64,000 nt of DNA from assembly GCA_910589315.1 (NCBI GenBank), contig CAJUTB010000006.1:1-64000 (forward strand), given 5' to 3'. The DNA is from an uncultured Oscillibacter sp. Lineage in GTDB: Bacteria > Bacillota > Clostridia > Oscillospirales > Oscillospiraceae. The notes beneath the pieces are model-generated. The model was given only the letters and a program-made list of their open reading frames with translations. It was not told where the DNA came from and searched no databases. Shown piece after piece: positions 41,300-50,385 of the stretch (the stretch's first letter is position 1; every line of letters starts with the position of its first letter). Both the position numbers and the translations under genes were made by a program.

Positions 41300-42979
41300 T
41301 CAATTCCGGAGTTGGAATCGCTGAATCGACATTTTGAGCTTTTCCGCCTGCTGATGAAGCTCGGCCGCAGAGGAAGCCGACTCCTGTGCCGTGGCGGCGT
41401 TGGTCTGAACCACATCCGAAATACTCTCCATGCCTTCGGTCAGTTGCCGCAAGGATTCAGACTGCTGCTGGGCAGATTCTGCAATCTGTTCCACCAGCTC
41501 CGCCGACTGCCGCGCACTGGAAACGACCAGAGAAAGTGCCGTCGTGGTTTCGTCGGACAGCGTAGTCCCATATTGAACGAGCTGGACCGAGCTTTCAATC
41601 AATTCGGTAATATTTTTGGCAGATTCCGCGCTCTTGCTGGCCAGACGCTGCACCTCGTCCGCTACAACCGCAAATCCCTTGCCCGCCGTCCCGGCACGGG
41701 CGGCCTCTACGGAGGCGTTCAACGCCAGGATATTAGTTTGGAAAGCGATGTCCTCAATGGTTCGGATAATGCCGTTGATCTGGCGGGAGGATTCCGAAAT
41801 ATCGGAAATTGCCTTCGAGAGAGCGTCCATCTTCTGACTGCACACTTTCAGCTGAACTTCCGCCTCCATAGAGAACTGGCGAGCCTTGTCAGCGTCTGCG
41901 GAGGTGTGGTTCACCTCGCCGGAGATGTCCTGAATGCCTGCGGAAAGTTCCTCCACCGTGGACGCCTGCCGGACTGCGCCCTCCGACAAGGTCTGCGCGC
42001 CGGAGGAGACCCGTTCGGATTCGTCAGACACATCCTGGGCCGTCCGGTGAATGTGGCGGAGCGCGTCGTTTAATGCATCCAGTATTTGACGGAGGGCGTT
42101 TTGAATCGGCAGAAATTCCCCGCGGTAACTGTCGCTGATGGTAAGATTCATATTGCCCTGAGCCATTTGGGACAGCGTGTGGTCAATGTCGTGTATGTAT
42201 TTTTTCAGTTCCTGTTTGGTTTCGTGGATCGATGCGACCAGCATACCGAGTTCCGAGGAGTCAGGCTCCCAGCGGAACTCTGCCGAGAGGTTGCCCTGGG
42301 AGATTTCGCCCATCTGGTCCCGCACAGCGATGACCGGACGCAAGATCCGCTTGCGGATTACCCGCATACTGAGGACCTGAAAGGTTCCCACCATCATCAA
42401 ATCCAGGGCCATTAAAATGCGGATGAGCAGGCTGGCGCGGTTCAGGGATTCCACTTCGTGGAGCGTTCTGTTATTGAGCGTTTCCAGAAAATCTTCCTTC
42501 AAGGCGTTGATCTGAACGATAGAATTGCTGTATTCTTCTCCATACACATAGTTGACAGCCGTTTCCTGCCTGCCGGCCTGAACCTGTTCCATAGCCTGCT
42601 CCTCCAAAGGGACGAGCTGGTTGGAAAGAGCGTACATACTGTCAATCATGCCCTGTTCATTGGAGGTGATGCCAATGTCCTGCATAGCTTCTACACCGAT
42701 ATCCCGGTTTTTCAGATTGTTGACTTCGTTCCAATAGTTATCATAGTGTATCTGGCTGCCGGTGGCAGCGTAAGCCCGGACTTCGTTGGTCAGATAGGCG
42801 GAGCCATTCATGAAACGGTTTGCGTTATAGGTCAGTTCAAAGCGGTTTTCGTTGGCGGTATCCAGGCGGCTGCTCACGCTGCTGTATGCAATCAGAAGAA
42901 GCAGCATAAACAGCAGCGCGACAATGGAACCGACATTCAAAATCGTTGTCAGCGTAGATTGGTTGATTGCCTTTTTCAT
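41300..42979 (-). CDS. Methyl-accepting chemotaxis protein
   Basis: The 559-aa receptor has a first helix at about 12-37, an extracellular four-helix-bundle-like part (about 38-190), a second helix near 191-213, a HAMP domain, and a long signalling coil with the hairpin tip IRTIEDIAFQTNILALNASVEAARAG. The ligand is unknown. ATG at 42979 follows AAAGG, which a hairpin can mask. No che or flagellar gene is nearby. It may sense something related to the adjacent surface glycan, but that is speculation. Confidence 0.92.
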   Translation of the reverse strand: MKKAINQSTLTTILNVGSIVALLFMLLLLIAYSSVSSRLDTANENRFELTYNANRFMNGSAYLTNEVRAYAATGSQIHYDNYWNEVNNLKNRDIGVEAMQDIGITSNEQGMIDSMYALSNQLVPLEEQAMEQVQAGRQETAVNYVYGEEYSNSIVQINALKEDFLETLNNRTLHEVESLNRASLLIRILMALDLMMVGTFQVLSMRVIRKRILRPVIAVRDQMGEISQGNLSAEFRWEPDSSELGMLVASIHETKQELKKYIHDIDHTLSQMAQGNMNLTISDSYRGEFLPIQNALRQILDALNDALRHIHRTAQDVSDESERVSSGAQTLSEGAVRQASTVEELSAGIQDISGEVNHTSADADKARQFSMEAEVQLKVCSQKMDALSKAISDISESSRQINGIIRTIEDIAFQTNILALNASVEAARAGTAGKGFAVVADEVQRLASKSAESAKNITELIESSVQLVQYGTTLSDETTTALSLVVSSARQSAELVEQIAESAQQQSESLRQLTEGMESISDVVQTNAATAQESASSAAELHQQAEKLKMSIQRFQLRN

Positions 42980-42988
42980 GTTGTGACC

Positions 42989-43015
42989 ATGCCTTTCTGC
43001 TGCGCCGCAAGGCAT
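42989..43015 (-). promoter_or_regulatory. Ribosome-site-masking hairpin in the chemoreceptor leader
   Basis: ATGCCTT/AAGGCAT (arms 43009-43015 and 42989-42995) are perfect 7-bp arms; the second covers the AAAGG ribosome site. It ends a 180-nt leader, long for this genome, so translational control is possible. Confidence 0.4.
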
Positions 43016-43166
43016 AGACAGGGGGAGAAGAACCCTGGCCTTACGCGCGGCTATACAAAAATAATTTCTGTGTGCTGTGCAGACGCTGGATATTCCGCCG
43101 CAGTCGGGTTCGACATTTGCCGGTGAATACACACAAAGGTATCCGATATGGCCGGATGACATTTGA

Positions 43167-43195
43167 ATTATACCATATGTGAGCGTTTGTGGCAA
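43167..43195 (-). promoter_or_regulatory. Promoter of the chemoreceptor gene
   Basis: On the minus strand TTGCCA (43195-43190), 17 bp, TATAAT (43172-43167). The start would fall near 43160, leaving a leader of about 180 nt. Confidence 0.8.
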
Positions 43196-43310
43196 GTCTT
43201 AGACAAGCTGGAAACGCTGTTGGGATAAAATTGGAAAGGCAAATGGAAGCGTTCTGTCTGTGCTTGAGAATAAGGGAAAAAATGGTTGATGAAAGAGACG
43301 GTATATGGGA

Positions 43311-43355
43311 AAAACACACCTGCAATCATTAAAAATAGTGATTGCAGTTGTGTTT
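43311..43355 (-). terminator. Terminator of the polysaccharide operon
   Basis: CTGCAATCA/TGATTGCAG (43320-43328, 43339-43347) extended by AACACA/TGTGTT, then a T run on the minus strand. It lies about 120 bp past the stop of the last operon gene. The short space 43356-43469 shows nothing else. Confidence 0.75.
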
Positions 43356-43469
43356 CTGTTTGCGATACAAAAACAGTTTAGATGGTTTCCCTCGAGATTT
43401 TCGAAGAGGACCATAAAAAATATGATACTGCGCTGTGAAAAAGCAGTCCGCAGTTCATTGAATCAGGCT

Positions 43470-44996
43470 CTAATTAGCCGACACGTTCTTTACCATATGG
43501 ACAACCCAGCTTCGAAGAAAATGAAATTCGTCCGTCCGGCAGTAAGCAGCTATATAAAGAATATTCGGCACAACTGAGCAGAGCAGCGTTTTTACCAAAA
43601 ACCCCCAAACGGATTCACTGGTCATCTGACACAATGCCCCAGTGATCAGACCAACAAGCACCGTCACCGACAGATAGACGCCGTAGCGAAAAAAATATGT
43701 GCTGACGGGCAGATTCAGCCCCCGGCGGAAAAGCACCAGCGGCTCAATCCAAAATGGAAGCGCGGATGTGCTGATCAGGGTCCCAAGCAGAATGCCGGTA
43801 ATTCCCCACCGCTGCGCCAGCAGCACGGAAACCAGCAGATTGAGAATCGCTTCCAGGATGGATTTATAGCGGTCGTCCCAAAACAAGCCGGAAACGCTTT
43901 TGCTGCTGGTCACCGGGACACGCATACTGTTAACATAAAAATTCAATACGATCAGCAAAACGGCCGGTTTTGGCAGACGGTAGCCGCTGCCCAGCCAAAG
44001 GTCCATAAACGGGTCATAAAGAAAAAACAGACAAATGCTCATCCACCCAAACAGCCATGCCGAAAAAAAGTTAAGACGGCAGAAAGCGTCCTGCTTACAC
44101 GTCTGGCTTTCCGTAGCGGTCAGATTTCCCAAGGCAGGAGTAACCGCGTCAAACAGCGCAGTAATCAGAATGCTTAAAAAGTTCCGTATCATCGTGTAAT
44201 TGGAATATAATCCCGCTGTTACTATTCCCACAAATTTTGAAATCAGCAAATTATCCGTATGAAACACCGCTATGGTCCCCACACGATGCAAAAGCATTGC
44301 CTTCACGTTGCGGCGGATTTCTTCCATGGTTTCCGCAGGCAGAGAGCTGCTGTTCTTCTCCCGCAGATAGGGAAAGAGCCGGTTTGCTTTGAAGGAAATC
44401 ACCGTGTTCTGTATCAGCGTAGCTCCAATTGAAAGAAGCAGATAATACAGATAATTTCCCGTCAGCAGCAGGACTGCAATCTGCGCCCCAGTGGCGGCCA
44501 GCGTTACACCGGCGCGAATGGCAGTTTCTACATATTTTTTCTGGTGTACATACAGCAGAGTGGACTTGTAGATAAAAAAGTAAGAAATGCTGGTATTCAG
44601 CAGGTTCAATACATAAATAAGAGGAATGTGCGGAATGTTCTCCGGCATTTCCTTCACAAAAAAATCCAGAAAAGGCGTCAGGGTCAAACCCGCTGCCAAA
44701 ACAGCCGCGCCGACCATTCGATAGATCCTGCGGTAGAGCTGCATCAGGGACTTGATCATATTCGTGTCCCCGCACGCCACCGGACGGTAAAGGCTGTATG
44801 TGATGGAAACGCCGGCTCCCAGCTCTGCCACGGAGAGCATAGAAAGTACATCGGCAAACAGTCCGTTCAGCCCCAGATACTCCTTTCCAAGAAGAACAAC
44901 GAACACCCGGCGGGATACAAACTTCAGCAGGGCCAGCAAAAGTTCGCCCGCCATGGTGAATTTTACGTTTTTGGCAAGGTATTCTGTCCGGTTCAT
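43470..44996 (-). CDS. Polysaccharide flippase (Wzx/MATE-like)
   Basis: The 508-aa protein has about twelve to fourteen membrane helices and begins RTEYLAKNVKFTMAGELLLALLKFVSRR, followed by LGKEYLGLNGLFADVLSMLSVAELG, typical of Wzx-like exporters of lipid-linked repeats. It would flip undecaprenyl-linked units assembled by the upstream transferases. It is the last gene of the leftward operon; a terminator follows. Confidence 0.88.
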   Translation of the reverse strand: MNRTEYLAKNVKFTMAGELLLALLKFVSRRVFVVLLGKEYLGLNGLFADVLSMLSVAELGAGVSITYSLYRPVACGDTNMIKSLMQLYRRIYRMVGAAVLAAGLTLTPFLDFFVKEMPENIPHIPLIYVLNLLNTSISYFFIYKSTLLYVHQKKYVETAIRAGVTLAATGAQIAVLLLTGNYLYYLLLSIGATLIQNTVISFKANRLFPYLREKNSSSLPAETMEEIRRNVKAMLLHRVGTIAVFHTDNLLISKFVGIVTAGLYSNYTMIRNFLSILITALFDAVTPALGNLTATESQTCKQDAFCRLNFFSAWLFGWMSICLFFLYDPFMDLWLGSGYRLPKPAVLLIVLNFYVNSMRVPVTSSKSVSGLFWDDRYKSILEAILNLLVSVLLAQRWGITGILLGTLISTSALPFWIEPLVLFRRGLNLPVSTYFFRYGVYLSVTVLVGLITGALCQMTSESVWGFLVKTLLCSVVPNILYIAAYCRTDEFHFLRSWVVHMVKNVSAN

Positions 44997-45005
44997 CCCG
45001 TTCCG

Positions 45006-46007
45006 TCACTCCATCCTGCCGCCGCTGTTTTTTTGCAAGGATTTCATCTGCCGGTAAGCGGAGGCAAATGCCCAGAAGAGCGGCGCGCCGGCATACAGCA
45101 GCAGTTCCGCCGCCGCATCCTTTTTCTCCGGACAAAGCCGTAACGCCTCCCAGCGGAAATGCCGCCGGACAGTTCTTTGAAATTCGTTCAGATAGTCAAA
45201 AAGCCGTCCATCCTTTGCGCCGCCCTCTACCGCCTGCATAGCCAGCCGTACGCTGGTATTCAGGGCAATCTGCCGGAAGCCCGCCTCCGCCGCCGGAAAA
45301 CAGCCGGAAGCATCTTCGCAAATCCGTTCAAGAACGGAAAGCGCCGTACATCTCCGCCGGTCAATGCCGCTGTTAATCAGACTGCCTTCCCGGCAGAGGT
45401 AATGATACAGCGGCTCCGGCAGAAAGCTCACCGTTTCCACTGCTTTCAGCATTTGATAAAAAAACAGGAGGTCCTCACAGCACACGGCCCGCTCGTCAAA
45501 GGGATGCCTCCGCACCAGCTCCGCCGGATAGAGCTTTCCCCATGCCGTCCAAAGGAAACAGGAGCGGCGCGCCATACGGTTCACCGCCTCCTCCCGCGAA
45601 TACGTCCCGCCTGGACCGTTTTTCACTTTCAGGCCCTCCGCCCGGCAAATGCTGATATCCGCCCCGGACTGCCGCAGACTCTGGTATAACTTTTCCAAAA
45701 GCTCCGGCTCTGCAAAATCGTCTGAATCGACAAATGTTATAAAAGCGCCGCCCGCCCGGCGGACACCTTCGTTTCTGGCGGCGGAAAGCCCGCGGTTCTC
45801 CGGGAAGCGCACCAGCCGTATCCGGTCTTCCTCAGCCGCCCAGGCATCGCAGATCCTGCCGCTGCCGTCAGTGGACGCATCGTCCACAACGATAATTTCA
45901 ATGCGTGGATATGTCTGCGCCGCAAGGGAGCGCAGACAGTCCGCCACATAAGCCTCCACATTGTACACCGGCACAATGACGCTGATCAATGGCGTTTCAC
46001 GCTCCAT
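45006..46007 (-). CDS. Family 2 glycosyltransferase (tandem copy 1)
   Basis: The 333-aa enzyme begins MERETPLISVIVPVYNVEAY and has IIVVDDASTDGSGRICD, NRGLSAARNEGVRRAGG and FVDSDDFAEPE, a GT-A donor site. It is a clear paralogue of the gene just upstream, sharing the same opening, the SEDLLFLYQLLKA-like block and the RRHFRWEALRLCPEKKDAA end. Its start overlaps that gene by 11 bp. The acceptor specificities have probably diverged. Confidence 0.9.
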   Translation of the reverse strand: MERETPLISVIVPVYNVEAYVADCLRSLAAQTYPRIEIIVVDDASTDGSGRICDAWAAEEDRIRLVRFPENRGLSAARNEGVRRAGGAFITFVDSDDFAEPELLEKLYQSLRQSGADISICRAEGLKVKNGPGGTYSREEAVNRMARRSCFLWTAWGKLYPAELVRRHPFDERAVCCEDLLFFYQMLKAVETVSFLPEPLYHYLCREGSLINSGIDRRRCTALSVLERICEDASGCFPAAEAGFRQIALNTSVRLAMQAVEGGAKDGRLFDYLNEFQRTVRRHFRWEALRLCPEKKDAAAELLLYAGAPLFWAFASAYRQMKSLQKNSGGRME

Positions 46008-46992
46008 TTTCTCCCTCCTTCCGGCGGCGGAACCTGCAATGAACCGCAGCGGCGGCCCAAAAAATCAGCGCGCTGACGTACAGCGTTAAAATCATGGCCG
46101 CATCCTTTTTGCGCGGGCAAAGAGACAGCGACTTCCAGCGGAAATGCCGCCGGACGTTCCTCTGAATCCGTTTCAGACAGGCAAACGTTTTTCCCTCCTG
46201 CGCGCCTTTCTTCACAGCCAGCACAGCTAAACTCCGGTCCACCTCCAAGGCCAGCTGACGGAAATCCGCCGCCGCCTCCGGGAAGTGGATAGAGGCGTCC
46301 TGACAGACGGCATCCTGCGCGGAAAGCGCGGTACATTTCCGCGCATCCACGCCGCTCTGTACCTGGCTTCCTTCCCGCTGGACATAATGGTAAAGCCGGT
46401 CCGGCACGTAACTGACCCGCCGGGCCTGCTTGAGCAGCTGATAGAGAAACAACAGGTCCTCACTGTAATAAACGCCTTCGTCAAAGGGACGCTTCTTTAC
46501 CAGTTCCGCATGGTAGAGTTTGCCCCAGGGCACGTGGTTGAACGGGGTTCCCTGCGCCAGCCGCCGGACGGCCTCCGCCTGGGAATAAACTGCGGCGGGG
46601 CCGTCTTTCAGGGCGATGCCGAAAGCGCCGCAGGCACTGACCTCCGTCCCATGATCCACCATGCTTTGATAGAGCGTTTCCAGCATATCCGGCTCAATGT
46701 AGTCGTCCGAATCGACAAAGGAAATATACGCGCCCTGAGCCTGCCGGATGCCTTCGTTTCTGGCGGCGGACGGCCCCCGGTTTTCCGGAAAATGGATCGC
46801 GGTTATTCGGGCGTCACAGGCGGCGTAACGGTCGCAGACTGCGCCGCTGTTGTCTGTGGAAGCGTCGTCCACAAGGATTGCCTCCACAGACGGATAGGTC
46901 TGGGCCAAAATGGAATCCAGACACCGTTCCATACAGGCTTCCACATTGTATACGGGGACAATTACGCTGATCAACGGTTTTTCCCGCTCCAA
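45997..46992 (-). CDS. Family 2 glycosyltransferase (tandem copy 2)
   Basis: The 331-aa GT-A enzyme has PLISVIVPVYNVEACMERCL, AILVDDASTDNSGAVCDRY, NRGPSAARNEGIRQAQG and FVDSDDYIEPDML. I start it at the TTG at 46992, because AGGAGG lies 7 nt upstream and the result, MEREKPLIS, aligns with its paralogue; the GTG two codons earlier is too close to the ribosome site. C-terminal helices (about 300-320) may tether it to the membrane. Confidence 0.9.
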   Translation of the reverse strand: MEREKPLISVIVPVYNVEACMERCLDSILAQTYPSVEAILVDDASTDNSGAVCDRYAACDARITAIHFPENRGPSAARNEGIRQAQGAYISFVDSDDYIEPDMLETLYQSMVDHGTEVSACGAFGIALKDGPAAVYSQAEAVRRLAQGTPFNHVPWGKLYHAELVKKRPFDEGVYYSEDLLFLYQLLKQARRVSYVPDRLYHYVQREGSQVQSGVDARKCTALSAQDAVCQDASIHFPEAAADFRQLALEVDRSLAVLAVKKGAQEGKTFACLKRIQRNVRRHFRWKSLSLCPRKKDAAMILTLYVSALIFWAAAAVHCRFRRRKEGENGA

Positions 46993-47004
46993 GCCCACGC
47001 CTCC

Positions 47005-48063
47005 TCATTTCATGACTTCTCTGTAATAATCCGCCAGCCGTTCATGCATCCGGCGGACGCTGAATCTCCGCTCAATCATTTCCATATTTGCCCGGGACAT
47101 CTCTCGGAGCATCTCAACGTCGCGGCTGCACCGCAGCAGGGCTTCCGCCAGTGCGGAGACATTGCCGGGCTCTATCAAAATTCCGTTTTCCGTTGTGACG
47201 ACCTCCGGAATCGCGCCCACGCTTGTACTGATAATGGCTTTTCCAGCCGCCATTCCTTCCAGAATGGCCATAGGCAGCCCTTCGTTATAGGAGGGGAGGA
47301 TCACCGCAGCTGTGTTTTTCAAAAGCTCCAGCTTTTTCGTTCCGTCAATCCAGCCCATGACGATAATGTGCTTTTCCAGCTTTTTTTCGGCAATCAACGC
47401 CTTCGCCTTTTCCGTTTCCCCGTCTCCCGCCAGATATACGGTCAGCTCTGAATTCTGCCGGACGGCCAGCTCCACCGCGTCAATCAGGTCATAGGTTCCC
47501 TTTCGTTCCCCCAGCCTGCCCAGCATGAGAAACGCATTTCGGTGTTTCGCCGGGTCCACAGCCGCTTCCTGAAACGCTTCCGGGCTGACGCCGTTATACA
47601 GCGTCTGACAAGCATTCATGCAAAACCGGGATTCCAGCTCCCGCTTCCAGCTGTCCGACAGCGCGATTACCAGATTCGCCCGTTGGAAAAAACGGTCGAC
47701 CGTTTTCTTCCTGCGGCCGTTCAGACGGTCATAAAACGTCAAATATTCCGCTCCGTGGATATGTACAATGGCCCTTTTCCCCGCCCGTTTGATGGTTCGC
47801 AGATAGAGGTTTTTACGGAAGGTACTGCCCCGCTCCGCCGTGTGGATGTGAAAGAGGTCGTATTTTTTATAACAGAGCAAAAAGCGGAGATAGCCGTACC
47901 CGGAGTAGAGCAGACGGACGGGTAGGCTTCCGTCTATGTAGGAGGGGAAGCTCTCGATCTCAAATTCCGAATTCAGCGTCCTGCTTTCCCGGATTCCGCG
48001 GATAACCGCCGCCATCCCGCCGCGGGAACGGGTTTCACTGGGGCCGATCTGTAAAATTTTCAT
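47005..48063 (-). CDS. Family 4 glycosyltransferase
   Basis: The 352-aa GT-B enzyme has KILQIGPSETRSRGGMAAVIRGI at the start, FHIHTAERGSTFRK, VHIHGAEY, FLMLGRLGERKGTYDLIDA and the donor-site EGLPMAILEGMAAGKAIISTSVG. It retains configuration when transferring sugars. ATG at 48063 follows GGAGAGA; the longer frame starts five codons earlier. Confidence 0.9.
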   Translation of the reverse strand: MKILQIGPSETRSRGGMAAVIRGIRESRTLNSEFEIESFPSYIDGSLPVRLLYSGYGYLRFLLCYKKYDLFHIHTAERGSTFRKNLYLRTIKRAGKRAIVHIHGAEYLTFYDRLNGRRKKTVDRFFQRANLVIALSDSWKRELESRFCMNACQTLYNGVSPEAFQEAAVDPAKHRNAFLMLGRLGERKGTYDLIDAVELAVRQNSELTVYLAGDGETEKAKALIAEKKLEKHIIVMGWIDGTKKLELLKNTAAVILPSYNEGLPMAILEGMAAGKAIISTSVGAIPEVVTTENGILIEPGNVSALAEALLRCSRDVEMLREMSRANMEMIERRFSVRRMHERLADYYREVMK

Positions 48064-48077
48064 ACGTTCTCTCCTCA

Positions 48078-48554
48078 TTACAGCGAACCGAGGAAGCCGT
48101 CAAGCGATGCGATGAAGGACTTTGTATTGGATAGAAAGCCGTTATATTGGCGCGTCCTGACCATTTGCAGCGCTTTTGGCAGCAGGTCCATATCCAGACA
48201 GACACAGAGGAGGTTCATTTTCTGAAACTGCTTTGCCAGTTCCAGCTGGTGGTCATCCACGTGCTCTCCGTACCGGGCCAGACGGGGGACAGCAATGGTT
48301 TTCTTCCCCTGCCTGACCGCGCGGACCATGGTGCCGGCCCCGCCGTGCGTAATCAGAACGTCGCAGCGTTCCAGATGCCCGGCAAAGGCGTCCCGTTCAT
48401 AAAACGCCTGATATGGACAGCTGGGAACATAATCGCTTACTCCCGTCTGCATCAAAACTTCTTCTGTAATCACCTGGTCTTGAATCAACCGGTCCACCTT
48501 TTTCAAAAGACGCTCAAACGGAAACTTTTGGGAACCAACCGTCACAAATATCAT
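48078..48554 (-). CDS. Glycosyltransferase catalytic subunit, PssE/Alg13-like
   Basis: The 158-aa protein begins MIFVTVGSQKFPFERLLKKVD and has DVLITHGGAGTMVRAVRQGKKTIAVPRL, the donor-binding half of GT28 enzymes, as in Alg13/PssE/CpsG. It needs the membrane-bound partner encoded next to it to be active. GAGGTGAGGG precedes the ATG. Confidence 0.88.
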   Translation of the reverse strand: MIFVTVGSQKFPFERLLKKVDRLIQDQVITEEVLMQTGVSDYVPSCPYQAFYERDAFAGHLERCDVLITHGGAGTMVRAVRQGKKTIAVPRLARYGEHVDDHQLELAKQFQKMNLLCVCLDMDLLPKALQMVRTRQYNGFLSNTKSFIASLDGFLGSL

Positions 48555-48563
48555 GCCCTCACC

Positions 48564-49037
48564 TCAATATATGCCGCCTTCATATACGGCCTCCGGGTAA
48601 TGCTCCCGCAGCTGCGGCCATTGAATATAAAACCGGTCCGCAAAGCGGTAGAGAAGTTTTCCGGTCAGCGTGGGCGTTTCTACCTTGGCAAAGGACTCGA
48701 TGAACACCAGCTTTTTCCCAAACGCCTTGCACAGCAGGCATAAGGGAACCGTTGCCAGCGCGCCGGTGCAGACCGTCACATCCGGACGCTCCGTCAGGCA
48801 GATTTTGAACGACCGGCAGGCATTTGCAAACATTTTGAGCAGACAGGATTTCTCACGCCGGTTGACTTGAAGCAGATAATAGCGTCGTATGGTTCCTGCG
48901 GCCGGCTGGTACGACGTTTTTTCTGTCACGAGGAAGCTCTCATACCGCTCCATTAAAGGGAGCAGCATGAGAAGCTCATCCAGGTGCCCGCCGGAGGACG
49001 CGGCGAAACAGAGCTTGGGTTTTTTACCGCTCTTCAA
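48564..49037 (-). CDS. Glycosyltransferase membrane subunit, PssD/Alg14-like
   Basis: The 157-aa protein starts at a TTG. It has LCFAASSGGHLDELLMLLPLM, VTEKTSY, DVTVCTGALATVPLCLLCKAFGK and FIESFAKVETPTLTGKLLYRFAD, the Alg14 pattern of an acceptor half that anchors its Alg13-like partner at the membrane. Together the two subunits form one split GT28 transferase, commonly adding the second sugar to the lipid-linked unit. Confidence 0.88.
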   Translation of the reverse strand: MKSGKKPKLCFAASSGGHLDELLMLLPLMERYESFLVTEKTSYQPAAGTIRRYYLLQVNRREKSCLLKMFANACRSFKICLTERPDVTVCTGALATVPLCLLCKAFGKKLVFIESFAKVETPTLTGKLLYRFADRFYIQWPQLREHYPEAVYEGGIY

Positions 49038-49043
49038 AACAGA

Positions 49044-50348
49044 TCAACTCCCGCTTTCCGTATGATTTTGGGGAGGGCAGGGGATTTCCTGCCCGGCCGC
49101 GCTCCACTGGGCGCAGCGTTTCGCCAGCGCGGCGTTTGCCAGCGCGTCGAAATTGCAGGACATGGGAACCAGAGAACAGGCAATTATTGTGTATGGATAG
49201 TAAATCGTATTGTCCGTGGCATACAGGACAAAACAGTAGATGCAGACTGCCAGAAACAGACACCCGGCGTCTTTTCCGCCCTGCCGGAACCAGTAGCGCA
49301 GACGGACCGTCAGCCAGCTCCAAATCCAGACCCAGTATCCCAGAAAGCCAATATTCAGATACATGCGGAGAAAATCGTTATGGATTTGCGTCTGGGTACG
49401 CAGCGGCGCAGAGGATTCCAAGCCGCTGAACCACTCCACATAACGCTCAAACCCCGTTCCCCGCCCCAGAAAGGTGATGCTGATGTCATAGTAAGGCGCG
49501 ACGTTGGCAAAAAGCGTTGCCCGCCCCTTGGTGTCAAGCAGGAGCCGTTCTTCCAGATATTGAAACAGGCCGTATCGGATTCCCGCGATATACAGGAAGC
49601 TGACCGCCATCATTGCGGCGGCTATGCAAAGCGCGGTTTGCCGCGCGGCTTTTTCCGGCAGCCGCCGCAGAAGCGACGCGGTCAGAAACGCCAGGGCTAC
49701 GGCTGGAAAGGCAATCCGTTTCAAGCCGGTCAGGAAAAAGAGGAATACGATTGCCGTCCAAAGAAGCGGATGGGGCGATTTTTTCCAGTTCAGAAACAGG
49801 TAAAGCAGAAAAGGACCGAAAGCAAACGTCAGGTCATGGCTCTCCAATTGCAGCATCAGGGGGCCGGTCTCTCCGCTGAACGTAACCAGCAGCGTGTAAA
49901 ACTCCTGCAAAAAAGCATCCAGTCCGCCTTGGTAAATCACCGCCAGGACGCTGATGAAATTCGCCGCGCACATGGACGCAAGACAGTACCAGATTCCCCG
50001 TCCGCCGAACAGATACAGCGTCGCGGCGGCGACAAGAACCGACAGCAGCTGCGGGAGAATCATGCCGACGCCGTTTGTAATGGCCGCGCTGTCCGCAGCG
50101 GAAGCCAGCCAGATCACTGCGGAGAAGAACAGGGGAACCAGACAGGGGAGCATCTGCACCAGCGTGTGGCGCACCAGAAGGAGGGCACGGTCCAGCCGCA
50201 CGGTGGCGGTGAAATGGAACAGCGCGAGAAACAGAATCGCTGCCGCACAGGGATTTTTGAGGCTGAGTTCCATGCCGCCCACCGGGAAATATGCGTCCTG
50301 CAAAACAAACATTGCCGTCGCCAGCAATAGATACATAACGGAAATCAT
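49044..50348 (-). CDS. Polysaccharide polymerase (Wzy-like)
   Basis: The 434-aa protein has about ten to twelve membrane helices and no strong soluble domain. A large loop near residues 280-330 carries GRATLFANVAPYYDISITFLGRGTGFERY and HNDFLRMYLNIGFLGYWVWIW, the O-antigen ligase/polymerase loop with a His-Asn. Given the neighbouring flippase and chain-length genes it is the likely repeat-unit polymerase. Confidence 0.8.
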   Translation of the reverse strand: MISVMYLLLATAMFVLQDAYFPVGGMELSLKNPCAAAILFLALFHFTATVRLDRALLLVRHTLVQMLPCLVPLFFSAVIWLASAADSAAITNGVGMILPQLLSVLVAAATLYLFGGRGIWYCLASMCAANFISVLAVIYQGGLDAFLQEFYTLLVTFSGETGPLMLQLESHDLTFAFGPFLLYLFLNWKKSPHPLLWTAIVFLFFLTGLKRIAFPAVALAFLTASLLRRLPEKAARQTALCIAAAMMAVSFLYIAGIRYGLFQYLEERLLLDTKGRATLFANVAPYYDISITFLGRGTGFERYVEWFSGLESSAPLRTQTQIHNDFLRMYLNIGFLGYWVWIWSWLTVRLRYWFRQGGKDAGCLFLAVCIYCFVLYATDNTIYYPYTIIACSLVPMSCNFDALANAALAKRCAQWSAAGQEIPCPPQNHTESGS

Positions 50349-50385
50349 GCTTCATTTTCCCCCGTTCCTGCGGTAAGCGTCTCGG

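Noticed and set aside
42979..43160. A c-di-GMP (GEMM) riboswitch in the chemoreceptor leader
   Set aside because: The conserved aptamer core and tetraloop/receptor elements could not be found by eye.
43041..43325. A minus-strand frame of 94 codons upstream of the chemoreceptor
   Set aside because: It spans the receptor promoter and leader, has no ribosome site and no recognisable protein features.
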